Positions 1 to 13,033 of a stretch of DNA of 64,000 nucleotides are shown here, piece by piece (the stretch's first letter is position 1; every line of letters begins with the position of its first letter). A model generated the notes under the pieces. The model did not search any database. It was not told the origin of the DNA and worked only from the letters and a program-made list of their open reading frames with translations. This DNA comes from Azolla pinnata (lineage: Eukaryota; Streptophyta; Polypodiopsida; Salviniales; Salviniaceae). Position numbers and translations under genes: made by a program. The stretch covers positions 4,344-68,343 of the forward strand of contig JBBBWG010011224.1 of assembly GCA_037176905.1 (NCBI GenBank), in the 5' to 3' direction.

Positions 1-294
1 ACCTGCACCATTAGTAATTTCTAATGCTGATATCCGTCTCTTTGCTAGCTAAGTTAGAATAAGTCGGGCATAAATACCCACAAGAGCTGATACACAATGC
101 AATAACTATTGTTTCCCACAAAAAAATTGCGAATACGGAAAACATATGTACATTGATCATTCATTACATACTTCTATATGTATGGCACATGTGTGCATAA
201 ATATGTGCGTAACAATATCTTATGAATGCATATATAAAGGTATGTACATACCTGTATAAATGTGTACAATAACCATTTAACTGATGAACTATTA

Positions 295-1904
<1,610 letters not shown>

Positions 1905-2198
1905 GGCTGTCTTCCTTCTGTTCCTTCCCTTTCCTTCCTTCCTTTCCTTCCTTCCTTTCAAGCTCGAAGCTTCTGCTCTGTTCTGCTGCTCCCCTGCTCT
2001 CTCCCCTGTTTCGCTGCTCACAGACAAGACGCGTACGTATAAAGATCCCGTCTTCTACGCGTACACAGATCATGTACGGTCGTATACGAATACGCCGTAT
2101 ATATGTACGGCCCTGATCCCGAGCCTGATCCCGAACCTCTCGCTCGAGTCAAACAAAACATGTCGGAGATGAGACAGACAGACAAGACATTCTCCGCC
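1905..2198. promoter_or_regulatory. Shared divergent promoter of GCN5 and the chloroplast-type gene
   Basis: Only about 295 bases separate the two start codons. A TATA-like GTATAAAG lies near 2037 for the plus-strand gene. A direct repeat CTGATCCCGA is found at about 2114 and 2126. C/T-rich tracts at 1918-1965 suit the GCN5 5' leader. The role is inferred from position. Confidence 0.5.
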
Positions 2199-5100
2199 AT
2201 GTCCGACATGGCTTCCTCCTCCGAGCTCCTCTTCTTCTTCTTCACCGCCTCTGCCCATCCTCTCCACCGCCGCTCCCCCCTCCCCCACCCCCACCTCCGA
2301 TTCGCACCCCTGCGATCCCCTTCCGTCCGCCTGCATCGGCTCAACCCCCGCCTCATCGCCCTCGCCTCCGTGAACGGCCGGCCCTCCTCCCGCCCCGCCG
2401 CCGGCGACGGCGGTAGCAGGAGAAGCAAGAGCAAGCTGAGCTCTAGAAAGAAAGGCAAGGGCAAGGGCAAGGGCATGGATAAGGCGGCGAATCCGTGGAA
2501 CGACTCGGGCCTCGACGACGACGACGACGTCGATCGGAGCCCGAGAAGCTCGACGCCGAAGAGGAATGCATCCTCTCCGGGCGGGAAAAAGAATCCTCGA
2601 GAAAGCGGTGTGCCGAGACAGAATCCCGATGTCGACCTCATCCCGAGAAGGAATCTCGAAGAAGACTCGCATATACTTGTCTCGGGCAGTATGCCGGTGG
2701 AAACAGAGCAAGTTTTGCAGACCCAGGTATATCGTTCTATCAAGTCTGCCGCAGAAATACTAACGATGCGTGTGGAAACCTTATCGATGTTTGTGTGAGA
2801 AAGAAATAGTCTGGCCGTAAAAGAACGCCATTAACTCGCCATCAGAAAATACCTTAACCTGATTCAGGAAATTAGGAATTCAACTCTAGAATTGTCTTTT
2901 CTGTTATCGTGGAAGTCACCATGTTCTTGAATCTATCTATTTTGCGCAGACATGCCCGATGCCGAAGAAGAGTAGGTTTGGCTGCACAAATTTAACCTTG
3001 GGACTTAAAAGAGAATGAACTTCTCTTGTGCATTTTTAGTTGGAGAATATAGTCAATGAAAAGATAGCCTCAAGGAAATGCCTACAATTTTATAGGAATT
3101 TGGTATGGTTCAACTATGATGAAAAAAGTTTAAGCTACAGTCAAATGATTTCTATATGGGAAATGAATGATATGGTTTTTGTTTCTTCCATATGCGCATG
3201 TCATACATAAGAAGCAATCATGTTCAATAATGTTTAGGCATAGAATTGAAGAGTTTGTCGTTCCACAGATTAATTCGCATACACACACCTCCATGGAGGT
3301 TCCGAATTCATGTAACACATCGTGAAATTGATTCAACTTTCTTCACAAGAACTGGCTTATATACATATAAGCCATCTAGGATGCTTGCTTTCAGTTGCAA
3401 GTCTATGAGACCAAACATTTATGTTGATACGAGTTTCTCAAGAAGTATTTGGTTTATGCACGTATGACATTTCTGAGATACTACATCATGTTGCAAATCT
3501 ATGTAATGTACACTATTTTTATTTTGTTTGCTGCAAGATGCTTCAAATTTGCAAATATGAGGTACCTTCCAATCATTTCTAAATCCATATATGAAAATTT
3601 ATTCTGATTCAACTTTCGCAGGAGCCTGCATCAACTCCCTTATGGCAAACATTTGTTAGCAGTCTCTCTGGGGTATGGAGGGGAGTTGGTGCGGCATTCT
3701 CTCCAATAACTGCTGAAATGGAAGCTATTGCCCTTGGAGATAATGAAGAGATGCTTTATGATTGCCGCATTCATAGCACAATTTACCAGATTCAAGGGGA
3801 GGATTCTAAGGATTACGTACACAGAAAGACAATTTGGGCTGTTGGAAATCCATTAGGTGAAAAGAATAAAGGAAAGCCTAGAAGACAAGAAATAATACCA
3901 CTGGAGGATATAGATGAAGAATATTCCGATGGCCAATATGATAGTGTTGAATTGGATCTTCAGTTGTCAGATGAGGATGATATTTTCGTGGAAGAATTTG
4001 ATCCAGACATGCACTCAGGTAGCGACACAGATAAGGCAATAATAGGGGATGTCACCAATCAAGGTCTTGAGCTATGGGATGATATAATACTGGAAGAAGC
4101 GGCTGATGATACAACTGTTAAGTTACTTAATAATGACCCTGAGAAGGGAATAACGACAGATCTGGAGAGAAAAGATTTGACATATGATACGGTTATGGAA
4201 GAGGATGTTCTCGAACTAGAACCTGGCCTTGTTCTTTTCGAGGTATGGTCATAGAATTAGGAGAAACTCATAGTTGATCATCTGCATGTAGATAGATATG
4301 CATGAGTTTTTTCACATCACAGATATTTTTGAGTCATCTTATCATCTTACACTGGTTTTGTTTTCGCAGGATGGTTCTTACTCCAGGGGGCCAATAGAAC
4401 TACTCACTGCAGATGGTGGTGAGCATACATACAAAATTGAGCAAGTATTGTTTCAACATTTCAAAAGATATAGCTTTGAGGCAATGTTCCTACCGGGCGT
4501 GATTGACCGAACTTCCTCTTTAACTGTTTGAAACTCTAGTGTGTTGTAAGAGGAGGTCATTCAAGGCTTCGCCTTGTCCACACAATCTCGATCGAAGAAG
4601 AAGAAGAGTCGATTCAGATACTCCGAGTGGCTGTTTACGAGGAAGAATGGATGGGTCCTAGGAATATGAAATCCATCAGGTACAAGTTAATATGCATAAA
4701 TAAATTAAATAAAACTGGTAGAAATTCACGGTAATTATTTTCCGAAGAAAGCAAAATCTGTCTTGTTTGTGATGTATAAGCCAGTGGTGTTTGGCAGCTT
4801 GTGAATGCTTATTGAATTGTTCCTTTTCTCACTCGCTGCATCTCCATCTTTAGCTTGTTTTATCATAGTTAACCTTGATGGGAAGCTGTTAGTCCTCACA
4901 CAAAGTCTAATGTGGAAAATACTGACTTTCATCCGTCTCTGTTTACAAGTTCCTACATTTATATGCATGTAAAACTCATGACTGTCGATTGACACAGCCA
5001 TCTATCTCACCTTTACCTCCATTTTCTCCCTGTTCCTCTCTTTCTTTGGCTCACTGTACACCCAAAGTCATTTAAATTGAGGGAGTCCATGTTCTATCTC

Positions 5101-5742
5101 TCTTGATGTTTAGAGAAGCAAAATCCTAAACGAGAAGCTGTTCTCAAATCCATCAGCAAAGCACACCTTTGTTTTTGACTTCTTCTCTTTTTGATGCATC
5201 GATAAGCTTAAGAGGCATATGCATCATCACCATGTGTTCTTTTCTGTTACAAGTTCTTTTCTTTCCTTTTTCTTTCTTTTAGCGATTCAGGCGGCCATCA
5301 CCTAAAACTGTTTTCACAACGGCCTCGGTTGCAGCAACAAGACCTGGTTGGAACATGGAAAGTGTTTGAAATGAGTGCAACTCCAGTGTTTTCCGAGAGC
5401 GACCAAGAGGAAGAAAGTCTATCGGGAAGCAACCAAGACAACAGGCCTCCTTTCATTCATATGACTATGGAGACTCTGAAGAGGCGGACTCTGCCCGAGA
5501 TACCTATCCATTTCGTCGACGAAGACGTGCTGGACATGCAGGACGTGACAATGATGTGGCTCCCCGGTGGCATCAGTGCATATGTAGAGATAAAGGGTGA
5601 TGGGATATTCACCGTCGGTGTTGGATGGTATGAAGATGGAATCAACCTTGTCATGGAGAGGGATTACACATCCGATGGAAGGCTGTATGATGTCCGAAGT
5701 AAAACTGAAGTGAAAGGTGGATGGGTAGGCGGTCGGATGTGA
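2199..5742 (+). CDS. Conserved plant protein of unknown function, probably chloroplast-targeted
   Basis: There are five coding exons: 2199-2726, 3622-4242, 4370-4444, 4540-4679 and 5283-5742. Phase closes throughout and gives about 607 residues. The N-terminus (ATG at 2199 or 2208) is rich in Ser, Arg, Leu and His with few acidic residues, as in a chloroplast transit peptide. A Lys/Ser linker follows, then a domain starting TFVSSLSGVWRGVGAAFSPI, containing FEDGSYSRGPIELL and RGGHSRLRLVHTI. A second half has LVGTWKVFEMSATPVF, VLDMQDVTMMWLPGGISAYV and VGWYEDGINLVMERDY. From memory, an uncharacterised land-plant family has the same order of blocks. The two halves (GVWRGVG..., GTWKVFE...) suggest a repeated lipocalin-like beta fold; that is inference. 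I know no function. Residues about 240-330 are very acidic. Confidence 0.85.
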
Positions 5743-7432
5743 GATACAAGAACGGCCTTTTGACTCATCACCTATATATGGTTAATATGGTAAGGATCAA
5801 AGTTAAAAATGGCAAAATGAAGGCTGGTTGACTCTGCTGAAGTCAATCGAGGAGTATGTGGTGATCTCTGAGGGCTCGAAAACAGTGTTGTCAAATCGGC
5901 ATAGACTTTATGGAACTCATGTTTCGGTTGATTCTCGTCTTTCGTTTAGTTCCTTAGCTGTGTTTCTTCGACTAAGAGGGTCCTTCTGCTCCACAAGCAT
6001 GTAAGGTGGATGCTAATAATCTGCACATCCATAATATCAAGTTTGAACCTTCGAAAACCCAGCTCTCGAAGCAAAGACCATGCTCTAGCACTAGCGCAAC
6101 TCATGATTCTTATGGTTTAGAAGGGCAAAGAGAAACTTGAATGAAGGTCATGCGTTTTTCTGTTCAGGTTGGCTTGACCAAGCTTTACCAAAAGAATGAA
6201 CCCATGTCATGGATTAACAGCTTCAAATCTGTCAACCATTGAATGCATGCTCAGTTATCCTGGTTGACCCAAAACAACTTCAGCAGCTGATACAGCACCA
6301 TATTGATTACATCCCACAAATGGAGCCAGTGGGTTAATGTTATGCCACTTTTTAGAGCTTTCAAGAACTCAGGACATTGCTCATACAACAGATATACCCC
6401 ACTGCCAAACTGTAAAACGCCATACAATCTCCATTTATGCCGCATCAGCACAATAAATATGCAAGCAAAAAGATCTGTTACACAATGTCATCTAAAACGT
6501 CAAGTACCTTTCGTAACATGAGTTGTTCCTGAAAGCCATTTTTGCTTAATGAAGTATTTAACATTCTTTCTGTCCCTGCCTGTAGACGTGCTTAAACACA
6601 TTTCCATTCATAATTGACATAGAAAACATGGCTGGAGTTAGAACATGTTTCAAAATGGTAACTTCTCAAACCACTTCAGCTTGCATATGCAGAGGCTCAG
6701 AATAAATGCAGGATAAATACTTTAATCCCCACCTGGTTACGTTGATACTAAAATTAGAAAAATACCAAACTTGAATTAGTTAGGGGTTTTACAGGATTTC
6801 ACAAAATGCTACCACAAGCAAACCAGAAAATGGGGGATACTGAAAAAAAGAGGATTCCAACTTGAAATGCAGTTTCACATAAAGCAAAAAGGCCAAGGAA
6901 CATGACACCTTTAAAATAGCCAGATCCGTAAGAAAAAATAATTGAACAGATCTTCGCAGTGAAGTTCTTAAATGCAACATTTAATTTGTAGTGATTACAT
7001 CAGCATTCTAGACTGTATACAATTTATGTACTTCACTAGAATATTCAGTCAAATTCTGGGTCAAAAAATCTAGTAATGACATATAGATAACTAAACAATT
7101 CAAAAATCATTCGAAAATGTGCACCCAGACTCAGTGGCATAGCATCAGTAAAACCTTAGTGATCTCAACAGACTTACCTGAGGTTCAGAGATCAAGTGTG
7201 AACCATCCTTTGCTATGCCAGATACTAACTTAAAGAAACTTGTTTGTTATGAGACTTACAAATGTACCAGTAACCAAACATATCTCAGTAGTCTTTTTGG
7301 TTCGTCAATAATGTAGCCATTATAGCACTCTTTACCAAGCACTTGTTCAAGTAGACACTGGAAAGAAGAATCAAGTCATATGAAGAAAAACTTGATTAAG
7401 TAAAAGCATGTACCAATGTATAATACTGGAAG
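5743..7432. other. Intergenic region between convergent genes
   Basis: This stretch holds the 3' ends of the plus-strand unknown gene and the minus-strand U1-C gene. It is AT-rich with only short frames and no recognisable protein. I see no strong repeat. Confidence 0.6.
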
Positions 7433-9591
7433 TTACGAGCTATATCGTGGGGCACTCATTGATGTTCCAGAATATCCATTTGCTGTATTCTGTTGGCCAT
7501 AACCATAAGATACTGGAGCTTGTCCTGATGGGGCCATTGGCCTGAAGGGTGGTTGTGCTGAATATTGTGTAGGAGCACCTGATGCCGAAGAGCCACTAGG
7601 GTATGAGCCATTTGAAGGAGCACCCGGTGAAGGCTGGACAAGATTGTTTTGGGGGAAGTTCCTTGCATCTGGAGCTCCAGGGGGCATCAGTGTTTGTGGT
7701 CGGGGAAACCCATTGGCATCAGCAGTGGGTGGTCTTACACCAGGTGGAGCCATATAGCCTGCATGAGTAGAATTACCATGATTAGGAAATAGAAACGTTG
7801 CTGCATCCTAATCTTTTCACATGTCAGTATATGGAAGTCACCCATGCTCTTTCTTAAATAAACAATCATCAGCTATTTTCTTGGATATAATGAAGTAAGC
7901 CTAAATTTTAGGATAGATTTTTGATACTTGATTCTGAAATGCAATTCTGCACATCTTTACTTCTTCATTACATAAATGTACTCAGTTCTCAACCTATGTT
8001 ATCTAGTTAATCACACTTCACGACTTGCATAGCTTTCATTCACAATCTATTCTCAGTGTCCTTCCAGGAAGTGTGATGCTGACCCACCCAGATCTGGACC
8101 TACATGGTTATTCGTATAGCCTTCTCTCATCCTCCATTCTGGGTGACCTTTGAGGACTGTGATTCTTACCAGAAATGAAGTTCAGTACGCATCCTTGTGT
8201 ACAATGCATGATCTATGGCTATCCGCTACGTGCTCTAGAATTAACTCATGTGTGTGTCACATTAGTGATGATACACATAAACAACACATATAGAGTCAAG
8301 CTATTATTCAAAATCCTTTTGTAACTAACTTCCTAGTGAGTACTGGAAAGACTTTGCACACGAAAATGATTATGATTGGCACACACCTGATGATGGAACA
8401 GGTGGACGTGGGAGAACAAGAGGTCTGACAGGCAATGGTAATGGAATCGGAGGCCTATATTGACCTCCATAAGCAGTCAGATGCTGATGAAATGCAGCAC
8501 CCACTTGCGGATAGCCAGCCTGGCCAAGGTGCTCCTTCACTTTCTGATCAATCAAGCTTTGTGTCTGTTGTTCTTCAAACTGCTGGTAGTATGTGCGAAC
8601 ATTTGCCTGGAAATATTACAGGACAGAAACAGGAATCAACATTAATACAGGAAACAGGTCAATAACATACTTGTTTCTGTTTTGTCTGCATATTTTGATA
8701 TCATCACTGATGCCAATTTGCCTAAATTTGGCATTGGTAAGCTGCCAATTTGCCAATTCATTCCAGCCCATGGCTTGGTGTCGGCATAAAAAAGATCTAA
8801 ATTAGAGACCTAGAGATTTTGAAGTTAATCGTGCCTCTTTCTAGTGTATGGAAAAATTTCAATTTTTGTCTTTCTTAAATGAGAGATGGCTGGAAGTAGT
8901 CCACTACAACTGCATCACTATAAATAACTTCAACACCATAATTCTTCACATAAAACGCTAAGAGTATTAAGCTCATCACTAAAAAAGAGGCATGCACAAG
9001 AACAGCTGAAAGAGTGGAAGTATAATTTATAACGGTATAATCACTCTCTAAAATGATGTTTTCACTGGGAATGGCTCTTTTATTTTGCTATACATTGGTA
9101 TACGAGCATGAAACATTGTGTAATCAGTACACGCTTTTCAGTGCATCACGCTTTCCGGGGATCCTAGAGAAATTAACGCTTAGCATACAGACGGATCTTA
9201 CCTTATGCTTGTACCCTGAGTTGTGCTGCTTCCTTACAGAAGGCTGGAAATATCAGAAGCCAAAAGAAGAAGAAGAAACAAGTTTTCAGACATTGGCAAA
9301 CGCTTGGTGGGAGGAATACGACGGCAACGCAACAGAAAACGAAGAAGAAATCGCCGAGGAGATTGAGAGACTTACGGAATCGTGTGTCAAGTAGGTGTCG
9401 CAGTAATCGCAGTAGTACCTAAAAGAACGAAAGGAAGAACACACGAACAATTACGCAAGCTCGGAGGGAAGGAGAGAGGGCGGGAAAGGGGTGTACGCAG
9501 GGAAACAAGAGGTACGACGTAGTCACCGAAGGAGCCAGAAGATGAAGCTCTGTTTGAAAAACGAAGGGAGGATTCATGGTTACCTGGGCAT
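7433..9591 (-). CDS. U1C: U1 small nuclear ribonucleoprotein C (U1-C)
   Basis: U1-C is a core protein of the U1 snRNP and helps the U1 RNA / 5' splice-site duplex form in the nucleus. There are five coding exons: 9591-9584 (only 8 bases, ATGCCCAG), 9418-9376, 9243-9202, 8606-8387 and 7758-7433. Together they give 212 residues. The N-terminus MPRYYCDYCDTYLTHDS is followed by PSVRKQHNSGYKHK, so the matrin-type C2H2 zinc finger uses Cys6, Cys9, His24 and His30. Next come ANVRTYYQQFEEQQTQSLID and a Pro/Gly/Ala-rich tail (PGAPDARNFPQNN..., ending SAPRYSS), as in plant U1-C. Phase is consistent across all four introns. It is divergent from the CRM-domain gene. Confidence 0.95.
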
Positions 9592-9744
9592 GGCGGAAAC
9601 GCGGGCGAGAGAGGGAGCAACACAAGGCAGTCGGTTCGCTGGGTCGCTGCCTTGGTTGTGAAGCTTGTTCCCGCTGTCTGTCTGTCTCGCTCGCTCTCTC
9701 TGGCTCGCTCTCTTCTCAGGCAGAAGGAAATTAGGGTTTGCAGG

Positions 9745-9788
9745 TCCCTGAAGAAGAAGAAGAAGAAGAAGAAGAGCAGGAAGACGAC

Positions 9789-9851
<63 letters not shown>

Positions 9852-9890
9852 ACCAATAATAATAATAATAATAATAACAACAACATGCAT
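9745..9890. repeat. Trinucleotide repeats (GAA)n and (TTA/TAA)n upstream of U1-C
   Basis: A (GAA)n run lies at about 9749-9776. It is followed by AAT/ATT units at 9790-9885 that switch strand from ATT to AAT near 9850. They sit about 150-300 bases upstream of the U1-C start codon. Confidence 0.9.
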
Positions 9891-10192
9891 AATAGCATTT
9901 AATCATATTGTTCTTCAATCATTTTTATTTGACTGAGTTTTCCTTTATCCTCCATCGATGCCCCTCACCTCTTTTACTATTTTCCAATGCCCTTCTAAAA
10001 CAAAAAACACTTGCATCCAAAACCTGGAAAACCGAAGCGATGTACTGACATGACAAACAAAGATCAAAATCAATCGCCATACATCGATCGTAGTAGTGGT
10101 GCTGAGTTCGATTTCGCCGCTCTGAGCCATGCTCGTCGCGCCCTGTAACTTGATCGCATCGTTCGCATGCGGCTCTTCGTTTTTTAGCTGAA

Positions 10193-10207
10193 CCCCCCCC
10201 CCCCCCC
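10193..10207. repeat. Poly-C run of 15
   Basis: A homopolymer of cytosines. A minus-strand reading frame here (Gly-rich start) has no other support. Sequencing length error is likely at such a run. Confidence 0.85.
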
Positions 10208-10511
10208 TTCCCCGCCCCACTGCTCAACCAGCAGATGGCAATGTTGCATGCGAAGCATCATATAGCACCTTTCGAGTTCTCGAGGGGGACACAACGAGAC
10301 CGCCGAGTCGAGTCGTGCGCTGCTCGCATCTCATTGTCGAGACTTCTCGGAAGCTTTCGACACCGAGCTCTCTTTCAGAACCCTATGCGAATGCACAGAT
10401 GTCCATCGATCATGCAAGTGCCAGATTGAGAAGAACAGATACAGTAGTATGCATCCGTTGAATGCATACCACCGTATGTGGCTGAATGCGCGTATGTATC
10501 ATGGATGCACA

Positions 10512-10760
10512 GTGGCTGAATGAATGCATTGCGTATGCATGTGTGGGGTGGATGCATGGATGAATGTATGTGTGCGTATGCGCTTGAATGCATTGTGTAT
10601 GCATGTGTGGGTGGATGCATGGATGAATGTGTGTGTGCGCGCGTGCGCTTGAATGTATGATGTGCGCGCATGCATGTGCATGCATGTGTGCGTGTTCTGG
10701 ATGCGCATGTATGTGTGCATGTATGTGTGGATGCATGTATGTTGCATGCATGTTCACCAC
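10512..10760. repeat. TGCATG-rich minisatellite upstream of the CRM-domain gene
   Basis: Units of about 65-72 bases start TGAATGCATTG and contain GTATGCATGTGTGGG and GTGGATGCATGGATGAATG. They begin near 10512 and 10584, with a more decayed third unit from about 10648. The tract ends about 60 bases before the CRM gene's start codon. Confidence 0.85.
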
Positions 10761-10819
10761 CATCGCCATCCTCTAGAAGAACAGAGCGGGAGAGAAGGTC
10801 GAAGCAGAGCGAGGACGCC

Positions 10820-13033
10820 ATGGCAGCACGACTCTGCAGAAGCTCCTCCCTCGCCTTCCATTGCAGCTCCCCCTCGTCTTCCTCCTTCCTCTCCTCCGTC
10901 TTCCCTACCCTCACCACGCGGAACAACCCAGCTGCGCACAGGTGAGTTAGCAGAGGTCCAACTGTCTTTCCGAGTGCTTGGTTCTTTTCTTTCCCTGCAC
11001 GATAGTTTGTACATAGTCTCATGGTCCATGACCAGGAGAAAACGCGTTTGAAAGAAGCAAAGAAGGAACAAGTTTGTTGATTTCCATAGCAGAGCAAAAT
11101 GCTGCTCCTGAACTCTGTATTTGCACACACACATACACACATATATACATCCTTGTGCTCATACATACATTCATACATCCGCACATGGATGCACGAACAC
11201 ACATTTGTGTACATGTCTGCATCAATACATGGATATATATGTAGATCGATGGAGGCGAATTTCGTAATTCTTCACTTGCAACAGTACACAGCTTTGTTGC
11301 AATCTAATTGAATGTGATAGTTCATTGGATTATCAGCTCATTTGCAAGGGCTCCTCGAGCCCTGCAGCACCCCGACTCGAGGTCAGCATCGGTGTCCTCG
11401 ATCTATGGAGTCGTTGCCCTCCTTGGCGGACGCACCATTTGAGGTTCATCACACAGAGCCAAAAGCAGAAGAAGCTGAAAAAGAAGGAAAAGAAGAAGAA
11501 AACGAAGCGATGTATTATCAAGAAGCTCAAGCACTTGCGCTATGCCGCAAAAGTGAAGAAAGCAGGGATGAACCACGAGGAGAAATTGCAGGCCAGAATT
11601 GAAAGGGTAACTAGCTTTAAAGATCTTATAAACTTGTTACTTTATCTAGCATACGTGTATCTGCTGATGCAGCTTATGTAGCATACATGTATTCGTATGG
11701 ATCAAGTGCTAACTGACTCAAAAATCGGATGTTCTAGGTAAAGTTGAAAATTGATGCTCTACAAAAGGCTCTAGAGAGCTACAAGCTGCCAGAATTGCCA
11801 GCGCCACAACATGATCCAGAGTCCTTGACTGAAGAGGAGCTTCACTATCTGAAGAGATTGGGTTACAAGCATAAGAACTATATGATTCTTGGAGTTCGTG
11901 GAGTCTTTGGAGGAGTTGTCTTGAATATGCATCTGCATTGGAAGAAACATCAGCTTGTGAAAATACGATGCAAAAATTTCACGAAAGAGGAGATAGACGA
12001 GACAGGAGAGCAACTAGCAAGGCTGAGTGGAGGGATAGTTGTGGATGTACAACATGGTAGCACAATCGTAATGTATCGTGGGCGTAACTACACACGGCCA
12101 GTAGAGATGACACCAAAAAACACTCTAACCAAAAGAAAGGTAAGAAAATTCATTTTCTTGATCTGCTTTGTTGCTGACATTTGGGATTTGAGATGATGAC
12201 TGAACCCTAAACCCTAGACTCTTTGCATTGATGAATTTGGACATTGTATGGCTATTCTATCAGTATGAATAGGATCAGCTTGTCTTGAACAACACGTGTT
12301 CATGATGCAGGCTCTGTTCAAGGCCAAATTTGAGCAGTCCCTCAAATCTATGAACAAGAATCTGGTAGACCTGGAGACAGAGCTGGTACTATACAGGGAA
12401 CACAAGGCAAAACAAGAGGCAGGTTTATTTCCTGTCGAGCCAGTCTGTGGGTATATCAGCTCATGGTCTGATACAGAGGGTGATAGTGATGAGGATTCGG
12501 GCTGGGGTAGTACAGACTCAGCTGTGGATTCAGGTGTAGACGAACCCGAGCTTCAATCACATTCAAGCTGTGTGACAGGCAAAGATCCTGTAGTAGATTC
12601 ACACTCAGATTCAAAGTCCAGTTGGGATAGTTCAGACTTAGATGTGGATTCAGATTCTGAAGAATCCCAGATTCGAACCCATTCAAGCTCTAGAATAGGA
12701 CAACATCATGCAGACAGTTCAGATGTAGATTCTGCCTGGGGTAATACAGACTCAGATACGGATTTGGATTCAAATGAATCCAAGATTCGACCACACTCAA
12801 GCGTTGAGGTAGAGAAAAGTTCTCAATGCGACCTGGATTCGGATTCGGACTCCAGTTGGGGTGATACAGACTCTGACATTGATTCATTTTCCAAACAATG
12901 CAAGCCTCGAACTACACCTCATCATTCAAATTATGTGGTGAATAATGATCCTCCTGTCAATCCTGATTCGGATTCGGACTGGGGTTATACAGATTCAGAT
13001 ATTGATTCACTATCAGGTGGAGGTCGTTGTTAA
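10820..13033 (+). CDS. CRM-domain RNA-binding protein (At3g25440/LOH1-like) with acidic Trp-Gly repeat tail
   Basis: CRM domains bind structured RNA; plant members act in group II intron splicing or ribosome assembly in chloroplasts and mitochondria. The exons are 10820-10941, about 11387-11606, 11738-12139 and 12311-13033, giving about 488 residues. The exon 2 acceptor is chosen because it is the AG that closes phase. The N-terminus (MAARLCRSSSLAFHC, Ser-rich) is an organelle targeting signal. A Lys-rich stretch (KKKEKKKKTKRCIIKKLKHL) leads to the CRM domain: LTEEELHYLKRLGYKHKNYM, GVRGVFGGVVLNMHLHWKKH, EQLARLSGGIVVDVQ, IVMYRGRNYTRP. The usual GxxG loop is replaced by the GVRGVFGG form typical of this subfamily. 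The tail (last about 190 residues) has five Asp/Ser repeats around a Trp: SGWGSTDS, SSWDSSDLD, SAWGNTDSDTD, SSWGDTDSDID, SDWGYTDSDID. Four of the five read WG. Confidence 0.9.

Noticed and set aside
9925-10227. Minus-strand 100-residue frame, Gly-rich start
   Set aside because: It begins in a poly-C homopolymer, has no splice context or recognisable domain, and shares its region with no conserved feature.
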